64,000 nucleotides of DNA from Rhodothermales bacterium (GTDB lineage: Bacteria > Bacteroidota > Rhodothermia > Rhodothermales > JAHQVL01): the NCBI GenBank assembly GCA_041391505.1, contig JAWKNW010000026.1, positions 1 through 64,000 on the forward strand, read 5' to 3'. A model generated the notes under the pieces. The model searched no databases, had not been told where the DNA came from, and saw nothing but the letters and a program-made list of their open reading frames with translations. A program made the position numbers and the translations under genes. Below are positions 34,075 through 42,462 of this stretch, piece after piece (the stretch's first letter is position 1; every line of letters starts with the position of its first letter).

Positions 34075-35814
34075 ATGATTCGATCGATCTGCACGCCGGC
34101 CAGCCATCTCGCCGCGGCGCTCGCGTTTTTGCTGATCCTGGCCACGCCGGCGGCGGCCCAGCCGGGGCAGGCCTCGAACCCGCAGGAGGCCCTGCCTCCC
34201 GTCACCCGGACGTATGCCATCGTCAACGCCCGCATCGTGCAGGCGCCGGGCCGCGAAATCCCGCGCGGGACGGTGCTCGTCCGCGACGGGCTCATCGCCG
34301 CCGTGGGCGCGAACGTCGCGGTGCCGTTTGACGCCGAGCGGATTCCCGGCGACTCCCTCGTCGTCTACGCCGGCTTCATCGACGGGCTCTCGAACGCCGG
34401 CATCCCCCAGCCTAAGCGCGAGGACAACAGCGGCCCGGTGAGCCGCGCCAACCCGCCCGACGACAAGGCGGGCATCCAGCCGGAACGGTTCGCGCACGCG
34501 ATGATCGACCCGGCGGACAAATCGATCGCCGATCTGCGGAACGCCGGCTTCACCGCCGCGCACGTCGTCCCGCATGGCAACATGCTGCCCGGATCGGGCG
34601 CGGTCATCCTCCTCGCCGGCGCCTCCGCCCGCGAGATGGTGCTCGTGCCCGACGCCTCGATGTTTTTCCAGTTTGACGGCGCCCGCCGGATGTACCCCGC
34701 GACGCCGATGGGCGTCATGGCCAAATTCCGGCAGCTCTATCGCGAGGCCGAGCGCCGCAAGCAGATCGAGACGCTCTACGCCGCCAATTCCCGGGGCATC
34801 GCCCGGCCCGAATACGACCCGGTGCACTACGCCTTTTTCCCGGTCATCGACCGCGACAAGCCTGTTTTTGTCTATGCCGACAACGCCCTGGAAATCTACC
34901 GCGCCTTCCGCCTCCAGGAAGCGCTCGGCTTCCCGCTCATCCTCGGCGGCATCTACCAGGCCTTCGATGCGATGGACCAGCTCGCCGCGCACAACGTCCC
35001 GATGTTCCTGACGCTCAAGCTCCCCAAGGAAGACGACAAAAAGGGCAAGGGCGATAGCGTGAGCGTCGCCGGCTTCGACCCCGCCTTCCGCGCCGCCGGG
35101 TATGCCGACGTCGAAAAGGAAACCAAAAACCTCGAGGCGCGGCAGGAGATCTTCCGCCGGCAATACATCCGCGCCGCGGCGGATCTGCACGACGCCGGCC
35201 TCGTGTTCGGCTTCAGCACGAAGGACGTCAAGCCCGCCGATATCCACAAGAACCTGCGCAAGATGGTCGCCGCCGGCCTTCCGGAGGAGACGGCGCTCGC
35301 CGCGCTGACGACCGACGCGGCCCGGATGCTCGATCTGTCCGATAACCTCGGCACGGTCGAGACCGGCAAGATCGCCAACCTCGTCGTGGCCGACGGCCCC
35401 CTCTTCGCCGAAAAAACCGCGCTCGAGCTGGTGTTCGTCGACGGCGTCAAATACAAGGTCGAGGCCCCGAGGGCGGAGGCCAACGGCCGGCGCGGCGGCA
35501 GCGAGCGCCCGAGCGCCGTCGGCAGCTGGCGCTTCGTGGCCGAGAGTGCCAACCTGCGCGGCGTCATCGCCATCACCGGCACGGCCGACAACCTGGAGGG
35601 CACGATCGAAGCCGAAGGGCTCACCCTGCGGACCCTGCAGAACGTCACGCTCGACGGCGAGACGCTTCGTTTCGAGTTCTCCCTCGAAGACATGGGCGCG
35701 CTGAAAGCCGTCCTGACGATCGACGGGGACGCGCTCGACGGAGCCTTCGAATCCGAAACCGCCGGCTCGATGCCCGTCACCGCCACACGCCAGGCGCCCG
35801 GCCGGCAAGGCTGA
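34075..35814 (+). CDS. Secreted amidohydrolase-family protein lacking the metal-binding histidines
   Basis: 579 residues. Signal peptide ALAFLLILATPAAAQ. Composite-domain start YAIVNARIVQAPGREIPRGT and LVRDGLIAAVGANVAVPF is typical of imidazolonepropionase-like amidohydrolases. Where the HxH of the barrel should stand it has YAGFIDGLSNAG, and the later His and Asp positions are also replaced (FGFSTKDVKPADIH). The closing TDAARMLDLSDNLGTVETGK, IANLVVADG is normal. A small extra beta domain (~480-575) follows. First of three same-strand relatives (gap 55 bp to the next). Probably non-catalytic or with altered chemistry. ATG 34075 is the first Met before the signal peptide. Confidence 0.82.
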   Translation: MIRSICTPASHLAAALAFLLILATPAAAQPGQASNPQEALPPVTRTYAIVNARIVQAPGREIPRGTVLVRDGLIAAVGANVAVPFDAERIPGDSLVVYAGFIDGLSNAGIPQPKREDNSGPVSRANPPDDKAGIQPERFAHAMIDPADKSIADLRNAGFTAAHVVPHGNMLPGSGAVILLAGASAREMVLVPDASMFFQFDGARRMYPATPMGVMAKFRQLYREAERRKQIETLYAANSRGIARPEYDPVHYAFFPVIDRDKPVFVYADNALEIYRAFRLQEALGFPLILGGIYQAFDAMDQLAAHNVPMFLTLKLPKEDDKKGKGDSVSVAGFDPAFRAAGYADVEKETKNLEARQEIFRRQYIRAAADLHDAGLVFGFSTKDVKPADIHKNLRKMVAAGLPEETALAALTTDAARMLDLSDNLGTVETGKIANLVVADGPLFAEKTALELVFVDGVKYKVEAPRAEANGRRGGSERPSAVGSWRFVAESANLRGVIAITGTADNLEGTIEAEGLTLRTLQNVTLDGETLRFEFSLEDMGALKAVLTIDGDALDGAFESETAGSMPVTATRQAPGRQG

Positions 35815-35869
35815 CGCCCCCCGAAAGCACGCCCGAACTTCGCACGAGAGCCTACCTACCGGCAACGAC

Positions 35870-37243
35870 ATGAAACGCGCCCTGATCTTTCTGCTAACCA
35901 GCATGGCCCTGCTCGGTATCACGCCGGCGAACGCCCAGGATACCGGCGACATCCTGATCAAAAACGGGACGGTCCTGACGGTCACGAACGGCACCCTGCC
36001 CAACACCGACGTCCTGATCCGCGACGGCAAGATCGCGCGGGTGGCCGCCGGCCTCAGCGCTCCGCGCGGCGTCCGCGTGGTGGACGCCACCGGGATGTAC
36101 GTGATGCCCGGCATCATCGACGCGCATTCGCACAATGCGCTCAGCTCGATCAACGAAGGCACCGCGCCGGTGACCTCCGAGGTCACCATGGAGGATGTGA
36201 TCGACCCGTTCGACATCGGCATCTACCGGGCCCTCGCCGGCGGCGTCACCACCATCCACGCCATGCACGGCTCGGCCAACGTCATCGGCGGCCAGTGCGA
36301 GACGCTCAAACTGCGCTACGGCCTGACCAACCCGGACCTGCTCAAGATGGAGGGCGCCCCGCGGACGATCAAGTTCGCCCTCGGCGAAAACCCCACGCGC
36401 AACCACGGCAGCGAAGGGATTCACCCCTCCTCGCGCATGGGCGTCGAGCTGGTCCTGCGCAAGGCGTTCGACGAGGCGCACCGGTACATGGAGGCATGGG
36501 ACGCCTACGAGAAAGAGCGCATCACCAACCTCCGCGCCATCCCGCCGGCGTACAACCAGCGGCTGGAGGTCATCGCCGACATCATCCGCGGCGACGTGCT
36601 CGTCCAGGCCCATTCCTACCGGGCGGATGAGATCGTGATGCTCGTCAACGTCCTGCGCGACAACGGCGTCAAGAAGCTCAACCTCCAGCATGCCAACGAG
36701 GCGTTTAAAGTCGCCCCCGAGCTGGCCGAATTCGGCGCGACCGCCTCGGTGTTTGCCGACTGGTGGGCCTACAAGTTCGAGGTCTACTACTCGACCGCCT
36801 ACAACGCGGCGATCCTCACGCGCAACGGCGTCACGACATCGATCAACTCGGACTCCGGCGAACTCATTCGCCACCTCTACCACGAGGCCGCGAAAACCCA
36901 GCGCTACGGCGACCTCAACGACGACGAGGCGCTGGCCCTGATCACCATCAACCCGGCCATGCAGCTCGGCATCGCGAACCGCGTCGGCTCCATCGAGGTC
37001 GGCAAGGACGGCGACATCGCCCTCTTCAACGCGCACCCGCTGTCGGTGTACGCCGTGCCCCAGCTGACCATCGTCGACGGCATCGTCCGGTTCGACATCG
37101 AAAACGACCCCGACGACATGCGCCTCACCGTCGACCCGGACGAGCCCGTCGAGCAGACCCTGCTGATGACGCGCGAGGATCACGACCGCGACATGGAGGG
37201 GGTGTTCGATCTCTACGACTTCTTCGCCGGCGAAAACGAATGA
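35870..37243 (+). CDS. Secreted amidohydrolase with intact metal site
   Basis: 457 residues. Signal peptide ALIFLLTSMALLGITPANAQ. It starts DILIKNGTVLTVTNGTLPNT and LIRDGKIARVAAGLSA. The metal ligands can be followed: PGIIDAHSHNALSS (HxH), VLVQAHSYRADEIVML, KLNLQHANEAFKVAP, and INSDSGELIRHLYHEAAK (Asp). It ends NPAMQLGIANRVGSIEVGKD. The only one of the three tandem relatives that looks catalytic. It may form a complex with them. Substrate unknown: the family covers peptides, cyclic amides and lactones. Confidence 0.88.
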   Translation: MKRALIFLLTSMALLGITPANAQDTGDILIKNGTVLTVTNGTLPNTDVLIRDGKIARVAAGLSAPRGVRVVDATGMYVMPGIIDAHSHNALSSINEGTAPVTSEVTMEDVIDPFDIGIYRALAGGVTTIHAMHGSANVIGGQCETLKLRYGLTNPDLLKMEGAPRTIKFALGENPTRNHGSEGIHPSSRMGVELVLRKAFDEAHRYMEAWDAYEKERITNLRAIPPAYNQRLEVIADIIRGDVLVQAHSYRADEIVMLVNVLRDNGVKKLNLQHANEAFKVAPELAEFGATASVFADWWAYKFEVYYSTAYNAAILTRNGVTTSINSDSGELIRHLYHEAAKTQRYGDLNDDEALALITINPAMQLGIANRVGSIEVGKDGDIALFNAHPLSVYAVPQLTIVDGIVRFDIENDPDDMRLTVDPDEPVEQTLLMTREDHDRDMEGVFDLYDFFAGENE

Positions 37244-37305
37244 CCGTCCCGCATCCGGCCATCGCGCACCTGAACCGCCACCGCTTACCCGACGCACACC
37301 GTCTC

Positions 37306-38673
37306 ATGAAATCATCCTCTTTCTTCGCCTTCCTGCTTCTCGGGCTCCTGCTGGCGCCGGCCGCGGCCGCCCAGCCGCAGATCGACGGCGAGCCCAAAGC
37401 GCGGCGCGGCACGTTCGCCGTCACCAACGTCCGCATCGAGACCGTGTCGAGCGGCGTGATCGAGTCCGGCACGATCGTTATCGAAAACGACCTCATCGTC
37501 GCGATCGGGGCCAACGTGACGATACCTCCCGGCGCGGAGATCATCGACGGGGCCGGCCAGACGGCCTATCCGGGCATGATCGACTCGGGCACGCGGCTCG
37601 GCCTCGTCGAAGTCGGTTCGGATCCACGCACGATCGACTTCCGGGAAGTCGGCGACGTCACCCCGCACGTCGAGGCGCTCACCGCCATCAACCCCAACTC
37701 CGTCGCCATCCCCGTCACCCGCGTGAGCGGCGTTACGACGGTGATTTCCGCCCCGACCGGCGGCCTCTTCCCGGGCAAGGCGGCGCTGGTGAACCTGCAC
37801 GGCTACACGCCGGAGCAGATGAGCGTCGGCGGGGTACAGCTGATGACCCTGACCTTCCCGACGTCGGCGCGCCGCGGCCGGTTCGACCAGCGGTCCGAGG
37901 AAGACGTGAAGAAAGCCTACGACGAGGCCATCCAGAAGCTCGACGGCATCTGGGAAGACGCGAAGCTGTACGCGCGGATCGACTCGGCCTACCGCGCCAA
38001 CCCCGACGCCGGCCGCCGGCCGGAGTACAACCCGGAGATGACGGCGATGCTACCCGTCGTCCGCGGCCAGATGCCGCTCCTGGTGACGGTGGAGGCGGCG
38101 AAGGATATCACCGCCGCGATCGCGTGGGTGAAGAAGCAGCGCGTCGCCCGCCCGGTATTCAGCGGCGTGGCGGAAGGCTGGCGCGTGGCGGACGAACTGG
38201 CGGAAGCCGGCATCCCCTGCATCGTCGGCCCCATGCTGTCCACCCCGACACGCGACGCCGACCGGTACGACAAGGCGTATGCGAACATCGGCCTCCTGCA
38301 CAAAGCGGGGGTCAAGGTAGCCATCCAGACGGGCGACGCGGAGAACGTGCGCAACCTGCCCTTCAACGCCGGCTTCGCGGCGACCTACGGGATGGGCCGG
38401 GAAGAAGCGCTGCGCGCCGTGACGCTCGCGCCGGCGGAGATCTTCGGCGTGGCCGATCAGCTGGGCTCGCTGGAAGTGGGGAAAAAAGCCAACCTCTTTA
38501 TCGCCAACGGCGACCCGTTCGAGACGAAGACGAAGATCACGAAGGTCTTCATCGACGGCTACGACATCCCGCTGGAAAACCGCCAGACCCGCCTCTACGA
38601 GGAATTCCTGGAGCGCACCCCCGGCCTGGAGAAACACCCGAAAGCCCCGGAAGTGGCGGCGCCGACTGGGTGA
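37306..38673 (+). CDS. Secreted amidohydrolase-family protein lacking metal ligands (third of the trio)
   Basis: 455 residues from ATG 37306, which opens on the signal peptide SSFFAFLLLGLLLAPAAAAQ. Begins FAVTNVRIETVSSGVIESGT, IVIENDLIVAIGANVTIP, as in active relatives. The barrel HxH is replaced by YPGMIDSGTRLGLVEV, although later parts (VAIQTGDAENVRNLPFNAGF, LGSLEVGKKANLFIANGDPF) keep the fold. 62 bp after the second gene and probably in one operon. The stop is followed at once by the 14-bp repeat array. Confidence 0.84.
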   Translation: MKSSSFFAFLLLGLLLAPAAAAQPQIDGEPKARRGTFAVTNVRIETVSSGVIESGTIVIENDLIVAIGANVTIPPGAEIIDGAGQTAYPGMIDSGTRLGLVEVGSDPRTIDFREVGDVTPHVEALTAINPNSVAIPVTRVSGVTTVISAPTGGLFPGKAALVNLHGYTPEQMSVGGVQLMTLTFPTSARRGRFDQRSEEDVKKAYDEAIQKLDGIWEDAKLYARIDSAYRANPDAGRRPEYNPEMTAMLPVVRGQMPLLVTVEAAKDITAAIAWVKKQRVARPVFSGVAEGWRVADELAEAGIPCIVGPMLSTPTRDADRYDKAYANIGLLHKAGVKVAIQTGDAENVRNLPFNAGFAATYGMGREEALRAVTLAPAEIFGVADQLGSLEVGKKANLFIANGDPFETKTKITKVFIDGYDIPLENRQTRLYEEFLERTPGLEKHPKAPEVAAPTG

Positions 38674-38682
38674 GTGTATTGT

Positions 38683-38838
38683 AAATCGTAGATCGCAAAT
38701 CGTAGATCGCAAATCGTAGATCGCAAATCGTAGATCGCAAATCGTAGATCGCAAATCGTAGATCGCAAATCGTAGATCGCAAATGGGTCCCTGGACAAAC
38801 CCTGCGATTTATGATTTTCGATTTGCGATTTGCGATTC
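38683..38838. repeat. Perfect 14-bp tandem repeat (seven units) with facing inverted arm
   Basis: Unit aaatcgtagatcgc is repeated seven times without change, 38683-38780. After a 22-base spacer, cgatttatgattttcgatttgcgatttgcgatt words return in the opposite sense up to about 38838 and form the last codons (ESQIANRKS) of the minus-strand epimerase gene. There are no spacers between units, so this is not CRISPR. It sits between convergent genes. Confidence 0.9.
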
Positions 38839-39765
38839 AAACTGTTCGATCGTAGCCCGGATGCCGTCTCGCAGGGGCGTTTCGTAGATCGTGGGGATGT
38901 GCCGGCGAAACGTGACCGTGTCGAACTCGGCCGGGAAGGGCAGGTCGTTTTGCTTGAACGTGACCTGCGCGCCGGGGCGCAGCGCCCGGATGATGTCCAC
39001 CACCTCCGCAACTTCCACCGCCTTCGTGTCCAGGTTGAACACGAAGCTGCCGTCGAGCGGCCGCGTCGCGGCGTCGATGAACTGCTGCGCGACGTCGGAC
39101 GCCCACTGGAACTGCATCGGGCCGCTGAAGCCGATCTCGAACGCCTCGCCCTTCGCCGCGGCGAGCATGGCCTTGGTCGGATCGCTCGTCAGCCCCTGAT
39201 CCCGCCCCACGCCGTACACCGTGAACGGACGCAGCGCGATGCTGCTGATGCTGTTTTCGCGCCAGTACACCTCCGCCGTCCCCTCGTTCGCGCGTTTGTA
39301 GACGCCGTACAGCGTCCGCGGCTTGAGGGGGCTGGCGTCGTCGATGACCGTATCGGCATAATCCTCGGGCGCGCCGTAGACGGCGATGGACGAAGCATAG
39401 GCCAGATGGCGAATGCCGGCCGCCCGCGCCGCCTCGAACACGTTCACGGTCCCCACCACGTTCACCTGCGCCCCCAGCACCGGGTTGGCCCGGCAAAACG
39501 GCACCTGCAGCGCGGCCAGATGGATGATGTGCGTGACGCCCTGGCCGGTCACCGTATCCACCACCTGCGCGGTGTCCGTGAGGTCGCCCCGGACGTACGA
39601 GATGGCCTCCTGCTCGCGGCTCGACAGCAGCATGTCGACCCGGTGCCGCGTATCGCTGAGATCGAAGCTGACGACCCGGTGGCCGGCGTGGACGAGATGG
39701 CGTAGCGCCCAGGCGCCGATGCACCCCATGGCGCCGGTGACGAGAAATACGGGAGGGGGATTCAA
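38809..39765 (-). CDS. NAD-dependent epimerase/dehydratase (extended SDR)
   Basis: 318 residues. FLVTGAMGCIGAWALRHLVH binds the dinucleotide. VSFDLSDTRHRVD, LTDTAQVVDTVTGQGVTHII and HLAALQVPFCRANPVLG follow. Active site: LAYASSIAVYG (Ser) and TLYGVYKRANEG (YxxxK). IALRPFTVYGVGRDQGLTSD completes the fold. The C-terminus runs into the intergenic repeat: the last ~8 residues (SQIANRKS) are repeat-encoded, so the original stop was probably lost. Tail of the minus-strand sugar cluster, 24 bp after the next gene upstream. A sugar or sugar-acid dehydrogenase/epimerase role is likely. Confidence 0.87.
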   Translation of the reverse strand: MNPPPVFLVTGAMGCIGAWALRHLVHAGHRVVSFDLSDTRHRVDMLLSSREQEAISYVRGDLTDTAQVVDTVTGQGVTHIIHLAALQVPFCRANPVLGAQVNVVGTVNVFEAARAAGIRHLAYASSIAVYGAPEDYADTVIDDASPLKPRTLYGVYKRANEGTAEVYWRENSISSIALRPFTVYGVGRDQGLTSDPTKAMLAAAKGEAFEIGFSGPMQFQWASDVAQQFIDAATRPLDGSFVFNLDTKAVEVAEVVDIIRALRPGAQVTFKQNDLPFPAEFDTVTFRRHIPTIYETPLRDGIRATIEQFESQIANRKS

Positions 39766-39788
39766 AACGGATTGGGATAAAGGAGGAG

Positions 39789-40688
39789 TTAGCGATTTCC
39801 GAACGGCACCACCAGCGCCAGCCAGGGCAGGACGATCAGGCGATCGACTTCGAAGCCAAAGGGCACCATGCCGCCGTAGTCGATCGAAATCCGCGACGCA
39901 ATGTAGCGGCCGCCGAACAGGGCGAGGCCCGCGCTCTCCTCGCCCGTGGAGATAATATAACTCTCAAACAGCAGGTAGCTGCGCTTCCCCTGACGGGACA
40001 TCGCGCTGAGCGTGAGGGCAGGATGCCGGCCCCAGTCGCGGCCGGCAAAACCGTAGCCGAGTCCGAACGAGACGTTGGCGTCGCGCGACCCGTACGTGCC
40101 GATGCCGTAGACGATGCCGGCGGCGCCGTCTTCGCTGCCGAATCCGCCCACCAGCGTGCCAGCCAGCGCGCCGATACCCAGGTTAAATTTGTCGGGGACG
40201 ATCGGGAGGGACAGCTTCGGCGTGATCCAGGCTGGAAACGCCTCGCCGCCCCATAAAAACAAGGGCACGAGACCCAGACCGATGGTCGCGTGATCCGTCA
40301 CGCCGATACTGATCTGGTTGAAGAAAATCCAGACGTTCTGGTAGTACCCCTCCCCCTTTCGGAGTCCGTACCCGTTCGGCCCCCAGAAATACCGCGTCGC
40401 CTGCGGATTGCGCGCCCAGATTTCGCCGCTGTCTCGCCGGCGGGCGTCGACGACCTCCATCCGCACGATCAGCTCCTCTCGGATGGACACCACGCCGATC
40501 GTGTCGGTCTCCAGCCGGATGGCGCCGGCGACGCGCTCGACGATCTTGCCGACATACTCGTTGCCGTCCCGCGTCACGATGCGCCAGACTTGCGCGGTAT
40601 CCGCCGGCGCCTGGGCCGATGCCGCACCGGCACTCGCCATCCATAATGCCAGCAGCGCGGCAACAAGGACGCGTTGGTTACTCGTCAT
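39789..40688 (-). CDS. Secreted/outer-membrane protein of unknown function
   Basis: 299 residues. Signal peptide VLVAALLALWMASAGAASAQ. Residues 30-90 form a small beta domain (VWRIVTRDGNEYVGKIVERV, IRLETDTIGVVSIREELIVR), an SH3-like pattern. From ~115 to the end, alternating strands with aromatic girdles (WIFFNQISIGVTDHATIGLG, ANVSFGLGYGF, ALFGGRYIASRISIDYGGMV) suggest a small outer-membrane barrel. Its start overlaps the SDR stop upstream by 11 bp. Common in Bacteroidota but unnamed. A role in uptake of the sugars handled by neighbours is only a guess. Confidence 0.7.
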   Translation of the reverse strand: MTSNQRVLVAALLALWMASAGAASAQAPADTAQVWRIVTRDGNEYVGKIVERVAGAIRLETDTIGVVSIREELIVRMEVVDARRRDSGEIWARNPQATRYFWGPNGYGLRKGEGYYQNVWIFFNQISIGVTDHATIGLGLVPLFLWGGEAFPAWITPKLSLPIVPDKFNLGIGALAGTLVGGFGSEDGAAGIVYGIGTYGSRDANVSFGLGYGFAGRDWGRHPALTLSAMSRQGKRSYLLFESYIISTGEESAGLALFGGRYIASRISIDYGGMVPFGFEVDRLIVLPWLALVVPFGNR

Positions 40689-41478
40689 GGGATTGTTCCA
40701 CGAAGTCCAGCCGGGGCGTGGGGCTCACGGCGGACCATCCACCGTCTACCACCAGCGTCTGCCCGGTGATCTGGTCGGAGGACGGGGCGAGCAAAAAGAG
40801 CGCCGCCCGGGCGATATCCGACGGGTAGGCGGGCCGGCGGCTGGGGGAGAGCTCGGACCAGTGCGCCTCGTAGTCGGGGTCGTCCGCCAGGTTGCGCGGG
40901 GTCACCGTGGCTCCGGGCGCCACGCAGTTGACGGTAATTTTGAAGGGAGACAGCTCCACCACGAGGTTGCGGGCCAGCATCTCCAGGCCGGCCTTCGTCA
41001 TGCTGTAGGCCGACAGATACTCGATCGCCTGATGGCCCGTCACCGACGACATGAAGAGGATGCGCCCACCCGTCCCCTGCTTCCGCATGTGGCGCGCGGC
41101 CGCCTGCGCGAGGAAAAAAGAGCCCCCGAGGTTGACGTTTAGGACACGCTGAAAATCTTCCGGCGTGTATTCGAGAAAGCTGTTCCACAGCGTCTGGCCG
41201 GCGTTCGCCACCGCGATGGTGATCTTGCCGCCCTCGCGCACGGCCTCGTCCACGAGCCCGCGCACCACGTTGACGTCCCCGACATCGCCCCCCATCCCGA
41301 TGCAATGCCCGCCCTGCTTCTGGATCGCCGTCGCGGCATTGTGGGCGCGCGTGCTGTCCACGTCATTCAGCACCACCACGGCCCCGCTGAGCGCCAGCAG
41401 CCGCGCGATTTCGAAGCCGATGCCTTCGCCGGCGCCGGTCACTACCGCGGAATGCCCGCTGAAGACTGATTTACGCAT
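40678..41478 (-). CDS. Short-chain dehydrogenase/reductase
   Basis: 266 residues from ATG 41478 (MRKSVFSGHSAVVTGAGEGI). Cofactor motif TGAGEGIG, then VVLNDVDSTRAHNA with Asp37-like residue preferring NAD, VANAGQTLWNSFLEY, catalytic Ser in ILFMSSVTGHQ and Tyr/Lys in LSAYSMTKAGLEML. The C-terminus SSDQITGQTLVVDGGWSAVS is standard. Frame upstream to 41640 is repeat-derived and rejected. Overlaps the next gene downstream. One of four SDRs of the sugar-acid cluster; its exact substrate is undecided. Confidence 0.88.
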   Translation of the reverse strand: MRKSVFSGHSAVVTGAGEGIGFEIARLLALSGAVVVLNDVDSTRAHNAATAIQKQGGHCIGMGGDVGDVNVVRGLVDEAVREGGKITIAVANAGQTLWNSFLEYTPEDFQRVLNVNLGGSFFLAQAAARHMRKQGTGGRILFMSSVTGHQAIEYLSAYSMTKAGLEMLARNLVVELSPFKITVNCVAPGATVTPRNLADDPDYEAHWSELSPSRRPAYPSDIARAALFLLAPSSDQITGQTLVVDGGWSAVSPTPRLDFVEQSHDE

Positions 41479-41608
41479 AGGGGGATCGGATGGGTCAGGG
41501 GTGGGGTGCGGGATATGGGGTGCGGGATACGAGTTGTGGGATGCGGGATGTGAGATCCTGGATTCCGGGCGCTGGATATCGGGGATCGAGCATCCCGCTC
41601 TCTTTCCC
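41479..41608. repeat. GGATGCGGGAT-type repeat gap
   Basis: 41488-41590 carries about eight degenerate ggggtgcgggatac/gggatgtgagatcc words between two minus-strand SDR genes. No gene seen. Confidence 0.7.
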
Positions 41609-42361
41609 TCAAAACGTAGCGCGCCCGCCCGACAAATCAAACACGAAACCCGTGTTGAAGCTGGCTTCCTCGGAAACGATCCAGCATGAGATCGCGGCCG
41701 CCTCGTCGACGGTGCCCAGCCGGCCCATGGGGATCTTGGAGGCCATGTATTCGAGCATCTCGGGGGCGGTATCCTCGTTCATCGGGGTGCGGATGACCGC
41801 CGGCGCGAGGCCGTTGACCGTCACGCCCGTGCCGGCGTACTCCTTCCCGATGCCCTTGACCAGGCCCATCACGCCCGACTTGCTCGCCGCGTAGCCGGCC
41901 ATGCCCGGGTTGCCCTCCTTGCCGCCGATGGAGGCGATTAGCAGGATGCGCCCGTACGACCGCTTGAGCATCGGACCGATCGCGTATTTCGTCATCAGGA
42001 ACGAGCCGGTCAGGTTGATGTCGACCACCTGGCGAAACGACGCCGCGTCGTAGTCGAGAATCTTGGTCGACGTCGGTCCGACCACGCCGGCGCAGTTGAT
42101 CATCACGTCGAGCCGGCCGAAACGGCCGACCACATCGTCGATGGCCTCCTTCACGCCGGGCTCGCTGGTCACGTCCACCCCGTAGGTGGCGGCGTCCATC
42201 TCATCGGACCGGAAGCCCGCCGCGGCCTTGTCCAGCAGGGCCTGGTCGCGGTCGAACAAAACGACCGTAGCGCCCTCACGCGCCAGCCGGCGACCGATCG
42301 CCAGCCCGATCCCGCTCGCGCCGCCCGTCACGATGGCGACCTGGTTTTCGAATCGATTCAT
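41609..42361 (-). CDS. Short-chain dehydrogenase, candidate 2-keto-3-deoxy-sugar-acid dehydrogenase
   Basis: 250 residues. VAIVTGGASGIGLAIGRRLA and VVLFDRDQALLDKA (Asp, NAD preference), MINCAGVVGPTSTKIL, catalytic LLIASIGGKEGNPGMAGYAA with YAASK, and the ending EASFNTGFVFDLSGGRATF. I associate that last segment with dehydrogenases acting on 2-keto-3-deoxy-L-fuconate or -rhamnonate. This is from memory of the family and not checked. Context agrees: the dehydratase gene that would make such a ketodeoxy acid is directly upstream. Confidence 0.83.
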   Translation of the reverse strand: MNRFENQVAIVTGGASGIGLAIGRRLAREGATVVLFDRDQALLDKAAAGFRSDEMDAATYGVDVTSEPGVKEAIDDVVGRFGRLDVMINCAGVVGPTSTKILDYDAASFRQVVDINLTGSFLMTKYAIGPMLKRSYGRILLIASIGGKEGNPGMAGYAASKSGVMGLVKGIGKEYAGTGVTVNGLAPAVIRTPMNEDTAPEMLEYMASKIPMGRLGTVDEAAAISCWIVSEEASFNTGFVFDLSGGRATF

Positions 42362-42462
42362 GGTAGGGGTTCAAGGATGGAGGTTCAATGTGCAAGGATT
42401 GGGAGGGAAGGTCCGCGAACGACGTCCTTGAACCTCAAACCTTGAACCTTGCACCGTTACCC
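42362..42462. repeat. TTGAACCT/AAGGTTCAA repeat gap
   Basis: Words ggttcaaggatggaggttcaatgtgcaagg (42368-42397) face ttgaacctcaaaccttgaaccttgcacc (42428-42455), giving imperfect inverted arms. No gene. Confidence 0.75.

Noticed and set aside
31747..36222. Long minus-strand frames (653 and 736 residues) over the AAA+ and amidohydrolase genes
   Set aside because: Antisense shadows; the plus-strand products have full Walker motifs or signal peptides.
38683..38780. Possible CRISPR array
   Set aside because: Units are 14 bp, perfectly contiguous, with no spacers and no cas genes nearby.
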